Below are positions 54,305-62,919 of a DNA stretch of 64,000 bases, piece by piece; position 1 is the first letter of the stretch, and every line of letters starts with the position of its first letter. Where the stretch lies: assembly GCF_050749805.1 (NCBI RefSeq), contig NZ_CP192738.1:2790001-2854000 (forward strand). The letters run 5' to 3'. Under the pieces are notes generated by a model. The model searched no databases. It saw only the letters and a program-made list of their open reading frames with translations, and had not been told where the DNA came from. The DNA comes from Hahella sp018986435 (GTDB taxonomy: Bacteria; Pseudomonadota; Gammaproteobacteria; Pseudomonadales; Oleiphilaceae). The position numbers and the translations under genes are program-made.

Positions 54305-55114
54305 GTGGAAACAGATCAGCTCCCCGACGCCCTATTACTGGTGGACGATGAAGTTAATATTCTCCGGTCCCTCACGCGGCTGTTTCGTCGCGAAGGATAC
54401 CGGATCTTAACCGCCAACTCCGCGCAGGAAGGCCTCGACATACTGGCGAAGGAACCGGTGGCGGTGATTCTGTCGGATCAGCGTATGCCGGGCATGACCG
54501 GGTCGGAAATGTTCAAGGAAGTGAAGTCCCGCTATCCAGACACCATCCGGCTGATCATGAGCGGCTATACCGAGCTGGAAAGCATCACCTCCGCCATCAA
54601 CGACGGCGCCGTCTACAAGTTTCTGCTCAAACCCTGGGAAGACGAAAAGCTGCTGCAGCATATCCGCGAGGCGTTTTCCATTCATGAACTGAAAAGTAAA
54701 AACGCCCGCCTGAACGAGCAGCTCAAGGAGTTGAATCGTCAGTTGGAACAGAAAGTGGAAGAGCAAAACCTGGAGTTGATACTGAATGTTCGCTCGCTGC
54801 GCGCTTCCCAGGAAATTCTTGAGCATTTACCCGTCGCCATCGTCGGCGTCTCCGATGACGGCATGATCGTCGAAGTAAACGCCGCCGCCCGCGGTCTGCT
54901 GGGAGAGGGGCTGCAGGTCGGTATGTTCGTGATGCAGGTGTTTCCGGAAAATGTATTTCACAGCTACATGGAGGCGGTGAAATCGTCAGTAGGGGAGGTC
55001 GTGCAAGTGGCGGCGGCGATAGGCGGCCAGTCCACGCATCTATTGATCAAACGTTTCAGCGGAAATTTCAACGTTTCAGGCACCGTCATGGCGATGTTGT
55101 CCGAGGAAGGATGA
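54305..55114 (+). CDS. response regulator with receiver, coiled coil and PAS domain
   Basis: This protein of about 269 residues has a receiver domain (ALLLVDDEVNILRSLTRLFR, phospho-acceptor D58 in ILSDQRMPGMTG, then FLLKPWEDEKLLQHI). A coiled coil (about 125-165) and a PAS domain (ILEHLPVAIVGVSDDGMIVE) follow. No DNA-binding or enzymatic output is seen, so it likely passes signals to partners in the cluster. GTG at 54305 is preferred, with AGAGA just before it; the frame is open further upstream. Confidence 0.82.
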   Translation: METDQLPDALLLVDDEVNILRSLTRLFRREGYRILTANSAQEGLDILAKEPVAVILSDQRMPGMTGSEMFKEVKSRYPDTIRLIMSGYTELESITSAINDGAVYKFLLKPWEDEKLLQHIREAFSIHELKSKNARLNEQLKELNRQLEQKVEEQNLELILNVRSLRASQEILEHLPVAIVGVSDDGMIVEVNAAARGLLGEGLQVGMFVMQVFPENVFHSYMEAVKSSVGEVVQVAAAIGGQSTHLLIKRFSGNFNVSGTVMAMLSEEG

Positions 55115-55149
55115 GCAGCGCCTTGCGGATTTAATCAGGAGAGAAGGAT

Positions 55150-56001
55150 ATGACCTGGAATGTGGAGGAGATCAAAACCAAGCTTTCCGAGCTTTCATCG
55201 CCCAATCCGGAAATTGAAGCCATCATCAAAATGATGGATGACGGCATTAGCGACCTGGGCATTATCGGTAAAAAAGTATTGGCCGACCCTGTGCTGGCGG
55301 CCCGTATTCTGCAACTCGCCAACAGTTCGTTCTACGGCTTCACCAAGGAAGTTAAGGACGTGGACATGGCCTGCGTCATTCTTGGCGCCAACACCATTCG
55401 CAATCTGATTTACACCCTGGTGGTGCTCTCCCGTTTTAACGGCCCCCGACAGGATACCCAGCTCGACTACACGCAAATCTGGCGGCATAGCCTGATGACC
55501 GCCTGTATCTCCCAGGAGTTGTCCCGGCGTCAGGGCATCGACTTTCTGACCGCCTTTACCGCCGGCCTGTTCAACAATCTGGGCGTGGTGCTGATGGACT
55601 ATTTTTACGGCGACGAAATTACCGAATGCGTAAAAGTCGCCCGCCAGGAGAAAAAGCATCTGGTGTCGTCGGAGCGCAGCATTCTTGGCAAAGATCATCG
55701 GGCGCTGTCCGGCATCGTCCTGGAGTGCTGGTCGTTCCCCCAGGAAATTGTGCAGGTGTTGAACGCCGGCAGTGAAATCAATACGCCTATGGCGTTGGCG
55801 GTCAGTCTGGGAGATGTACTGGCCACCAGTATTGTTGGCAATTGCATCGCTGGGGTGCAGTTGCATTGCATCGCTCCCTGCAAGGTGGAAGCGAGCGGCG
55901 TGGATATCTCAGAGGTTCCCGCCATGACCCTCAACGGTTTGAAGTTGTTCAAGGAGTTGGCGTCGGAATTTATTCCCAAAGGCAAGAAAAACGGCTCCTG
56001 A
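55150..56001 (+). CDS. HDOD-domain signalling protein
   Basis: This 283-residue protein is almost entirely an HDOD domain: IGKKVLADPVLAARILQLAN, SSFYGFTKEVKDVDMACVIL, GANTIRNLIYTLVVLSRF and IWRHSLMTACISQELSRRQG. HDOD proteins lack HD phosphohydrolase catalysis and act as protein-interaction modules in cyclic-di-GMP and two-component circuits. It lies between Rec-PAS and the kinase gene with 35- and 25-bp gaps, so it is operonic. Confidence 0.88.
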   Translation: MTWNVEEIKTKLSELSSPNPEIEAIIKMMDDGISDLGIIGKKVLADPVLAARILQLANSSFYGFTKEVKDVDMACVILGANTIRNLIYTLVVLSRFNGPRQDTQLDYTQIWRHSLMTACISQELSRRQGIDFLTAFTAGLFNNLGVVLMDYFYGDEITECVKVARQEKKHLVSSERSILGKDHRALSGIVLECWSFPQEIVQVLNAGSEINTPMALAVSLGDVLATSIVGNCIAGVQLHCIAPCKVEASGVDISEVPAMTLNGLKLFKELASEFIPKGKKNGS

Positions 56002-56026
56002 GCCCCTGTTAGATAGGATAAACGGA

Positions 56027-57850
56027 ATGTTGCTTTATAAGGTTGTTCATGATGCTGGCGGTAACCAGGGCAATATCAGTGAGTTGCTGGAAGCGCTGTT
56101 CGCTGAAGACGAAGGCGTTTCGGTAAGCTGGATGTGGCTGGACCCGCAAAGTCAGTATATTGCGCAACACCTGCAAAGCTCGGTTATTTCATTCCGTTTC
56201 AAATGGGGAGATGAGGCGATCAGCACCCTGCGCGAAAGGGTGGAAACCTCGGAGCCCAACGCCTGGACCGAGTTTGAGCTGCCCCTGGCCAACGGCAAGA
56301 CCCTGCACGGCTGGCATATCAAGATCAAACTGAGCGAGAGCGCCTCCAGCGGCATCGCCGTGTGCGCGGATGAGCGCTTCAAACTGTCCGAGAGACTGGA
56401 CAGCAAGCTGAGTTGGGCGATGACCACCTTGGGACTGACCCGGCGTAACGAAGTCCTGCAATACCAACTGACCGACTTACAGAAACTGATGCTGTTCCAG
56501 GTCGTATGGGCGGAGACCCTGGAATGGATCAAAGGAGTGGAGAACGAAGACGACGAGTTTTTCCGCGAGTTGCTGGTGCGTCTGGAGATCGTCACCGGCG
56601 CCAGCGGTTCCGCCCTGGAGCTGCGGGGACAACGCGGCGAGCCTTCGAAATGGCTGGAGAAGGGGCTGACGCTGGCCAAGCTGAAAAGCATCGCCGCCGC
56701 TCTGGGCGACGAGTCGATTCTGGAGTCGGAAAAATCGCTGTGTCTGGGCGACTTGTCTGAAAAGTGCCAGCCGCCGGGCAGTTGCCACGAAATCGACCAG
56801 TTGAATATTTTTCCTATTCAGACCGGCGACGGCGTGTGCAAAGGCACTTTGTATCTCGCCAAGAGCAAAGGCAAGCCGGTGTTTTCCCTGGCGGATGAAA
56901 TGTATATCTCGCAGATGGTCAGCCAGGCGTATAGCGGCTTTGAGAAAAACGCGCTGCTGGCGGAATTGGAGAAGAGCAACCAGCAACTGGTGCTGGAGCG
57001 ACAGCAACAGGAGAAACTGATCAGTCAGCTGCAGGATACCCGGGCGCAACTGCTGCAGTCGGAAAAACTCGCCTCCATTGGGCAACTGGCGGCCGGGGTG
57101 GCGCATGAAATCAATAACCCCATCGGCTATGTCAGTTCCAACCTGACCACCCTGAATGAATACATCAGCACATTGTTTGAGCTGCTGGATGAAATCGAAG
57201 AACGTCTCGGCGGCGACAAGGCGGAAGTGAAGGCCATCTTCAAGGAACTGGAGGAGAAATACGAAACGGAATACATCCGGGGCGACGTCACCGATCTGAT
57301 GAAAGAGTCCAACGAGGGCATCTATCGGGTCAAGCAGATCATTCAATCCCTGAAGGATTTCTCGCGGCCGGATACCGGTCAATTCGAGCTGGGCGACCTG
57401 AACCAGTACATCAACAAGACGCTCAACATTGTTCACAACGAGATCAAATACAAGGCGGAAGTCATCAAGGACTTTGGCGATTTGCCCAAGATCGAGATGG
57501 TGGAGTCGCAGATTGGTCAGGTGATACTGAATCTGGTGGTCAACGCCGGTCATGCGATCGAGCACAACGGCGTTATCAGGGTATCCACCAAAGTGGTGGA
57601 GGACGGCTTCATCTGCGTATCTGTGGCGGACAACGGCAGCGGCATCGCCAAGGAAAATCTGTCCAAGCTCTATGACCCTTTCTTCACCACCAAGCCGGTG
57701 GGACAGGGCACCGGACTGGGGCTGGCGCTGTCCTACGGCATCGTCAACAAACACCATGGCCGCCTGGAAGTGGAGAGCGAACTGGGGAAAGGTACGACGT
57801 TTTACGTTTATCTGCCCGTTAAGCAACCTAAACAGGGAGAGGAGCAATGA
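56027..57850 (+). CDS. soluble sensor histidine kinase
   Basis: This 607-residue protein has no membrane helix. An N-terminal sensor region of about 310 residues, probably GAF-like, ends in a coiled coil (LLAELEKSNQQLVLERQQQE). The H-box LASIGQLAAGVAHEINNPIG carries phospho-acceptor H360. The HATPase domain has the N box (QVILNLVVNAGHAIEHNG), the G1 box VADNGSGIAKENL and TGLGLALSYGIVNKH. It overlaps the next gene start by 4 bases and most likely phosphorylates the receivers encoded on either side. Confidence 0.93.
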   Translation: MLLYKVVHDAGGNQGNISELLEALFAEDEGVSVSWMWLDPQSQYIAQHLQSSVISFRFKWGDEAISTLRERVETSEPNAWTEFELPLANGKTLHGWHIKIKLSESASSGIAVCADERFKLSERLDSKLSWAMTTLGLTRRNEVLQYQLTDLQKLMLFQVVWAETLEWIKGVENEDDEFFRELLVRLEIVTGASGSALELRGQRGEPSKWLEKGLTLAKLKSIAAALGDESILESEKSLCLGDLSEKCQPPGSCHEIDQLNIFPIQTGDGVCKGTLYLAKSKGKPVFSLADEMYISQMVSQAYSGFEKNALLAELEKSNQQLVLERQQQEKLISQLQDTRAQLLQSEKLASIGQLAAGVAHEINNPIGYVSSNLTTLNEYISTLFELLDEIEERLGGDKAEVKAIFKELEEKYETEYIRGDVTDLMKESNEGIYRVKQIIQSLKDFSRPDTGQFELGDLNQYINKTLNIVHNEIKYKAEVIKDFGDLPKIEMVESQIGQVILNLVVNAGHAIEHNGVIRVSTKVVEDGFICVSVADNGSGIAKENLSKLYDPFFTTKPVGQGTGLGLALSYGIVNKHHGRLEVESELGKGTTFYVYLPVKQPKQGEEQ

Positions 57851-59190
57851 CGCAAGACCTGGCTTCGCCGGATTCCGCCTCACCCGCGGCCTCTGATGCG
57901 GACGTTGATTATGTGCTGTTTGTCGACGACGAGAAGCCGATCCTCTCTTCCATTCAGCGTTTACTGCGCAAACAGGATTTTAAGTGTCTGTTTGCGGAGA
58001 GCGGGGCGGATGGGCTGAAAATTCTGGAGTCGCAGCGGGTCGATCTGGTGATCTCAGACATGCGCATGCCGAATATGGACGGCGCCCAGTTTCTGTCACA
58101 GGTGAAAGCGCGCTGGCCATTGACGGTGCGTATGCTGCTGACCGGCCACTCGGATATTTCCGCCACGGTGACCGCCCTTAATGAAGGCGGTATCTATCGC
58201 TACATCAGCAAGCCCTGGGACGATGAAAACCTGATTGAAGTCATTCACGAAGGCCTGCGCATACGGCGTCTGGAGCGGGAGAAAAAACGCCTGCTTAATG
58301 TCACCCAGCAGCAGAACCGGGAGCTGCAGAAGTTTAACAAGGATCTGGAAAAGATGGTCGCCGCACGCACCGAGGAAGTGCGTCAGACCGCGGACATGCT
58401 GGAGCTGGCGTACCAGCAACTGAAAGACAGCTATGACGATTTCGTCAGGGTGTTCTCCACCTTTATCACCAGTCGCGGTTATTTGATCAAGGGCCATTCA
58501 CAGAGCGTGGCGGACTTGTCGAAAACCATCGCGGAAGCCATGGAGCTGCCGGAGGCGGACGTCAAACATATCTACTACGCCGGCCTGCTGCATGAGGTGG
58601 GCAAGCTCAGTCTGTCCGACGATGTGTTGAGTCGGGCGGAAGCCAAGCTGACCCGGCAGGATGCGGTGGAGTATCAACGTTACCCCCTGCTGGGGGAAAT
58701 GGCTTTGACCGCGATTGCGGAGCTGGAGCCGACCTCCCGCTTTATCCGCCACCATACGGAATACATGGACGGCAGCGGCTTTCCTGACAGGCTGAAAGGC
58801 GACGCCATTCCCATGGGGTCGCGCATTATCCGCGCCGTGCGCGACTTTGTGGGACTGCAAAGCGGACTCATGCGTACCGACGCCATGACCAAGGACGACG
58901 CCTTCAAGCTGATCCAGGACAACGCCGGCAAACGCTACGATGCTCAGGTGGTGAAACTGCTGGCGCCGCTGGTGGACAGTTATACCGGCGACGATGTGTT
59001 GCCTCATGAAGATAAACTCGGCGTGGGAGCGCTGGTTCCCGGCATGCGGTTATCCCGGGACTTGAAAAACACCAATGGCATTCTGCTCATCGCCAAAGGC
59101 CATGTGCTGACGGAGAAAATCATCGAAAAAATGCTGTCGTTGGAGAAGTTGGAAAACCGCAAACTCAGTGTGTTCGTAATGAAAAGATAG
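57847..59190 (+). CDS. response regulator with degenerate HD-GYP-type output domain
   Basis: This 447-residue protein has a receiver domain (VLFVDDEKPILSSIQRLLRK, phospho-acceptor D71 in ISDMRMPNMDG, YISKPWDDENL), a coiled-coil linker and an HD-GYP-like domain (about 215-375). Key motifs deviate from the active pattern: HD is HE (LLHEVGKLSLSDD, H249-E250), GYP is GFP (HHTEYMDGSGFPDRLKG, from H302), and the following ADxxDAL site reads VRDFVGLQ. The family usually degrades cyclic-di-GMP; this copy may be inactive or altered. A C-terminal region of about 70 residues (VLTEKIIEKMLSLEKL) follows. It overlaps the kinase gene. Confidence 0.88.
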   Translation: MTQDLASPDSASPAASDADVDYVLFVDDEKPILSSIQRLLRKQDFKCLFAESGADGLKILESQRVDLVISDMRMPNMDGAQFLSQVKARWPLTVRMLLTGHSDISATVTALNEGGIYRYISKPWDDENLIEVIHEGLRIRRLEREKKRLLNVTQQQNRELQKFNKDLEKMVAARTEEVRQTADMLELAYQQLKDSYDDFVRVFSTFITSRGYLIKGHSQSVADLSKTIAEAMELPEADVKHIYYAGLLHEVGKLSLSDDVLSRAEAKLTRQDAVEYQRYPLLGEMALTAIAELEPTSRFIRHHTEYMDGSGFPDRLKGDAIPMGSRIIRAVRDFVGLQSGLMRTDAMTKDDAFKLIQDNAGKRYDAQVVKLLAPLVDSYTGDDVLPHEDKLGVGALVPGMRLSRDLKNTNGILLIAKGHVLTEKIIEKMLSLEKLENRKLSVFVMKR

Positions 59191-59202
59191 GCGGGAGTCT
59201 AT

Positions 59203-59742
59203 ATGACTACATTGGCGATAATCGATGACGAAGAAAACGTGCTGCGCGCCATGCAGCGGATATTACGCAAGAAGCCCTGGAAGGTGCTCACCTTCAACGA
59301 CCCTTATGAGGCTATCGACGCACTGAAGAAAGAGCCCGTTGATCTGGTCATTTCCGACTATCGGATGCCGGAAATCAATGGCGTGGAGCTGCTCAACGCA
59401 CTCAAAGAAATACGCCCGGATGCGTTGCGCATCCTGTTGAGCGGACAAGCGGATATTGATGGCGTTACCTCGGCCATCAATGACGCGGAAATTTATCGGT
59501 TTATCTCCAAGCCCTGGTCCGACGAGGATCTGTTGATGACCCTGGAGAACGCCCTGGAGCATAACGCTTTGGTGCGGGAGAACCGCCGCCTGCTGGATCT
59601 GGTGCGGAAACAGGAAGGCGCGCTGAAGAAACAGCTGGAAGAACTACAGCGGCTGGAGGCCGCGACGCCGGGCATTACTCAGGTGAGCTGGAATGAAGAC
59701 GGCAGCATCGATCTGGTGGATGAGGACTTCGACGAACTCTGA
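59203..59742 (+). CDS. response regulator with receiver and short coiled-coil tail
   Basis: This 179-residue protein has a receiver domain (MTTLAIIDDEENVLRAMQRI, D52 in VISDYRMPEING, RFISKPWSDEDLLMTL) related to those in the two preceding regulators, all sharing the KPW signature. The tail is a coiled coil with an acidic end. It has no output domain. GGGAG precedes the ATG. It probably works as a phosphate carrier or sink between the two kinases of the cluster. Confidence 0.88.
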   Translation: MTTLAIIDDEENVLRAMQRILRKKPWKVLTFNDPYEAIDALKKEPVDLVISDYRMPEINGVELLNALKEIRPDALRILLSGQADIDGVTSAINDAEIYRFISKPWSDEDLLMTLENALEHNALVRENRRLLDLVRKQEGALKKQLEELQRLEAATPGITQVSWNEDGSIDLVDEDFDEL

Positions 59743-59873
59743 CGTCGAAAAATTCGGAGCCCCTAAGCGCTCCACAGCATAAGGCGACCCCGCAAGGGAG
59801 CGCCAGGAAAAAACCCGGCCGCGCGACATCCTCATGATGAGGGAGAAGTAAACGTCGTATGGATAACTAGGGC

Positions 59874-61652
59874 ATGGATATATTGTTAAAGGCGGGCTAT
59901 TTTCGCAGATTAAGACTCACCCGGCGCTTGATGGTCGCGATCGCCGGGGCGTTGCTGCTGTTTTACGGAGGCTTCGCCTTTTACACGCTGTCCAGCCTGA
60001 AGGAACAGGTGTACGAAGATTTCTACGCCCGCGCCGACTACCTCATGGAAATCGCCGTGCAGGCGAACGCCCAGAACATGTGGGATTTCGACCTGAGCAA
60101 AAGCAATCAGTTCGCCAAATCCCTGTCCAAAGATCCCATCGTCAGCGCTGTCATCTTTGAGGTGTATGACGCCGTTCAGAACGGCGGCAGCTTCTTTACC
60201 GGCAATATCGGCGGCATCGAAGAAGTACGTCAGCGCTCTCCCAGCCTGGATGTACTGGAGCCGGAACGCAGTCGCTACGTATTTCGTCAGGAGCGGGAAG
60301 TGGTCTGGGAAAACTCGGTCATCGGCCGCGCCTATCTGTATTTCAGCGACAGTCCCGTGCAAGCCAAACTGGAAGAACAAACCGCCAGCTTTGTGCTGGC
60401 TTTACTGGGTTTTCTATTCCTCTACTTATTGGCGCTTTTCTACATTTTCAGCCACTGGTTCAGCCGGCCGTTTTTAGGCATGCATCAACTGGCCGTGAAC
60501 TTGGGCGGCAGCCTGGATAAGTACCGTTGCGAGATGGAGCAGGGCGATCATAACGAGAACGCTCTGCCTGACCTGGGAAAGCTGCTGCAGCAAAGTGGTG
60601 TCGACACCCATCGGGAAGATGAGATGGGGGATTTTATCCGCGCTTTCGCCCAGGTCATGCAGGCGTTTACCGTGGTGGCGTCGGAACTGTCGCAACGTTC
60701 GCAACATGTGAGCAAATTGAATGAAGAACTGGAGAACCGCATTCAGGAGCGCACCTGGGAATTGAAACGCGCCAACGCCAGTTTGCAGGAGTCGCTGGAG
60801 TCGTTGCAGGTGACCCAGTCGCAAATGGTGCAGCAGGAAAAGCTGGCGTCTCTGGGACAACTGGCGGCGGGCGTCGCCCACGAAATCAACAACCCTATCG
60901 GCTATGTCGCCAGCAATATCAACCGGCTGAAAGAGTACTATTCAGACTTCGAAAAACTGTTTCAGGTGGTGGAGGCGCACTATGATCGTGTGCCGATAGA
61001 AGTGGCGGCGGAACTGGATCGGGTGAAGGACGAGATCGACTACGACTTTCTAAAAGAGGATTTACCTGAACTCCTGCAAGATTGCCTGGAGGGCAGCCGT
61101 CGGGTGCAGGAAATCGTCGAAAACCTGAAGAACTATTCCCGTGTGGATCAGGGCGACGTGCACCTGGACTTCAATATCAACGACGTCATCACCAGCACGC
61201 TCAAACTGGTGTGGAACGAGCTGAAATATGACTGTGACGTGGAAACCGATTTGCAGAACACTGAGCTGACCTGCGGCAACCAGGGACAGATCAATCAGGT
61301 AGTCTCCAATATTCTGGTCAACGCCAGTCACGCCATTAAGGAAACGCAACGGCACGGCAAGGTGCGCATTCGCACCCACAGCGACTCGGAATGGGTATAT
61401 GCGGAAGTGTCGGATACCGGCTGTGGCATTCCCCAGGATATCGTCAGCAAAATCTTCGATCCGTTTTTCACCACCAAACCGGTAGGCAAGGGCACCGGGT
61501 TGGGGCTGAATATTTCCTACGACATCATCGTCAACAAGCATCGCGGCGACATCAAAGTGGAAAGCCGAACCGGCGTGGGATCGACGTTTATCATCAAACT
61601 GCCGATCGCCCAGCGCAAGGCGCAGCCGGAGCGTCCTTCCTCCGCCGCCTGA
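59874..61652 (+). CDS. membrane-bound sensor histidine kinase
   Basis: This 592-residue protein has an N-terminal membrane helix (LMVAIAGALLLFYGGFAFYT), a periplasmic sensor domain of about 140 residues, a second helix (FVLALLGFLFLYLLALFYIF), a HAMP-like region and a coiled coil. The H-box LASLGQLAAGVAHEINNPIG (H336) and a full HATPase domain follow, ending with the G box TGLGLNISYDIIVNKHRG. The catalytic half closely resembles that of the soluble kinase at 56027, suggesting duplication. It is the last gene of the cluster, 131 bp after the single-domain receiver. Confidence 0.93.
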   Translation: MDILLKAGYFRRLRLTRRLMVAIAGALLLFYGGFAFYTLSSLKEQVYEDFYARADYLMEIAVQANAQNMWDFDLSKSNQFAKSLSKDPIVSAVIFEVYDAVQNGGSFFTGNIGGIEEVRQRSPSLDVLEPERSRYVFRQEREVVWENSVIGRAYLYFSDSPVQAKLEEQTASFVLALLGFLFLYLLALFYIFSHWFSRPFLGMHQLAVNLGGSLDKYRCEMEQGDHNENALPDLGKLLQQSGVDTHREDEMGDFIRAFAQVMQAFTVVASELSQRSQHVSKLNEELENRIQERTWELKRANASLQESLESLQVTQSQMVQQEKLASLGQLAAGVAHEINNPIGYVASNINRLKEYYSDFEKLFQVVEAHYDRVPIEVAAELDRVKDEIDYDFLKEDLPELLQDCLEGSRRVQEIVENLKNYSRVDQGDVHLDFNINDVITSTLKLVWNELKYDCDVETDLQNTELTCGNQGQINQVVSNILVNASHAIKETQRHGKVRIRTHSDSEWVYAEVSDTGCGIPQDIVSKIFDPFFTTKPVGKGTGLGLNISYDIIVNKHRGDIKVESRTGVGSTFIIKLPIAQRKAQPERPSSAA

Positions 61653-61915
61653 GATAAGATGCTTCCGTCGGGAAAATTAGGCCTATTGTCAGGCGGCAAA
61701 TTTCCTTAGAATTCCATGCTTCATGAGAAAGCGGGAAACTCATCCGTTATGTCGCTTTCCTTATCTATAAAAGAAATACCAGAGAGAGTCGCTCAAACAT
61801 TGGTCGGCTCTCATTGCGTGTGACGCATGAAAATTTGCAACATCCATGTGGCTTAACAAGTAAGCACAGTTAGATAACTCAATACTGACAGATAAAGAAA
61901 AGGAGACCCGTACGC

Positions 61916-62857
61916 ATGGCGTCAGGTTCTAAAAAAGTGATTTATGCGGCCTTGGTCGGCAACGCAATGGTCGCGCTCACTAAGTTTGCGGCGGCGGCCT
62001 TCACCGGCAGCTCGGCGATGTTTTCCGAAGGCGTTCACTCCGTGGTGGACACCGGTAATCAAGTGTTGTTGCTGCACGGAATGAAGCGCTCCCAACGCCC
62101 CGCATCGGAAGATTTTCCCTTCGGACACGGTAAGGAAATTTACTTCTGGTCTTTTATTGTGGCGATCCTGATTTTCGCCCTGGGCGCGGGCATCTCCATC
62201 TACGAAGGCATTGAGCACATCCTGCATCCGCAGGTGGTGGAAAACCCGGTGGTCAACTATATCGTGCTGTCTTTGGCGATTCTTTTTGAAGGCTTTGCTT
62301 TCGTCATGGCGATCAAGGAATTCCGCAACGCCAAAGGGCAGATGGGGTACGTGGAAGCGGTGCAACGAGGCAAAGACCCCTCCATGTTTGTCGTGCTGTT
62401 TGAAGACGCCGCCGCCATGCTCGGCCTTGTGGTGGCCTTGGGCGGCATTGTGCTGGGGCAGGTGACCGGCAATCCGGTTTACGATGGCGTCGCCTCGGTC
62501 ATTATCGGCTGTATTCTCGGCCTGACGGCGCTGTGGCTGGCGGTGGAGACCAAAGGGCTGTTGATCGGTGAAAGCGCCAACAAGAAGGTGGTGAAAGGCA
62601 TTCGTGAAATGACCCAGGCTATTCCGGGCGTGGAGCATGTCAACGAAGTGCTGACCATGCACATGGGGCCTGACTTCGTACTGGTGAATATCTCGGTGGA
62701 TTTCAAAGACAGCATTTCCGCCGGCGAGATTGAAACCCGCATCGCCGGCCTCGACGAACAGATCAAATCCTCCTTCCCTGAGTGCAAGCGCATTTTCGTG
62801 GAGGCGGAAAGCCGTCGTAAAAAGGCGGCCGTAGCGGCGCCGACGGTCGACGTATAA
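61916..62857 (+). CDS. cation diffusion facilitator (CDF) transporter
   Basis: This 313-residue inner-membrane protein shows the CDF pattern: FSEGVHSVVDTGNQVLLLHG with the metal-site HSxxD, FPFGHGKEIYFWSFIVAILI, and a second site FEDAAAMLGLVVALGGIVLG. A C-terminal cytoplasmic ferredoxin-like domain follows (AIPGVEHVNEVLTMHMGPDF). CDF proteins export zinc, manganese, iron or other divalent cations by proton exchange; the metal cannot be told. AAGGAG precedes the ATG. Confidence 0.9.
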   Translation: MASGSKKVIYAALVGNAMVALTKFAAAAFTGSSAMFSEGVHSVVDTGNQVLLLHGMKRSQRPASEDFPFGHGKEIYFWSFIVAILIFALGAGISIYEGIEHILHPQVVENPVVNYIVLSLAILFEGFAFVMAIKEFRNAKGQMGYVEAVQRGKDPSMFVVLFEDAAAMLGLVVALGGIVLGQVTGNPVYDGVASVIIGCILGLTALWLAVETKGLLIGESANKKVVKGIREMTQAIPGVEHVNEVLTMHMGPDFVLVNISVDFKDSISAGEIETRIAGLDEQIKSSFPECKRIFVEAESRRKKAAVAAPTVDV

Positions 62858-62872
62858 CCCCATTCGATATTA

Positions 62873-62903
62873 ACAGCGGACCCGCATGGCTCCGCTGTCT
62901 TTA
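62873..62903. terminator. bidirectional terminator between CDF and lipoprotein genes
   Basis: ACAGCGGA at 62873-62880 and TCCGCTGT at 62891-62898 form a perfect stem followed by CTTTACTT. It lies in the gap between convergent genes and can serve both. Confidence 0.6.
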
Positions 62904-62919
62904 CTTCAAACCTGTGTCT

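Noticed and set aside
56477..57883. 468-codon minus-strand frame opposite the histidine kinase
   Set aside because: Shadow frame lacking domains; the kinase on the plus strand has all catalytic boxes.
59743..59873. GC-rich gap before the second kinase considered as a tRNA gene
   Set aside because: No cloverleaf, T-loop GGTTCRA or CCA end could be drawn.
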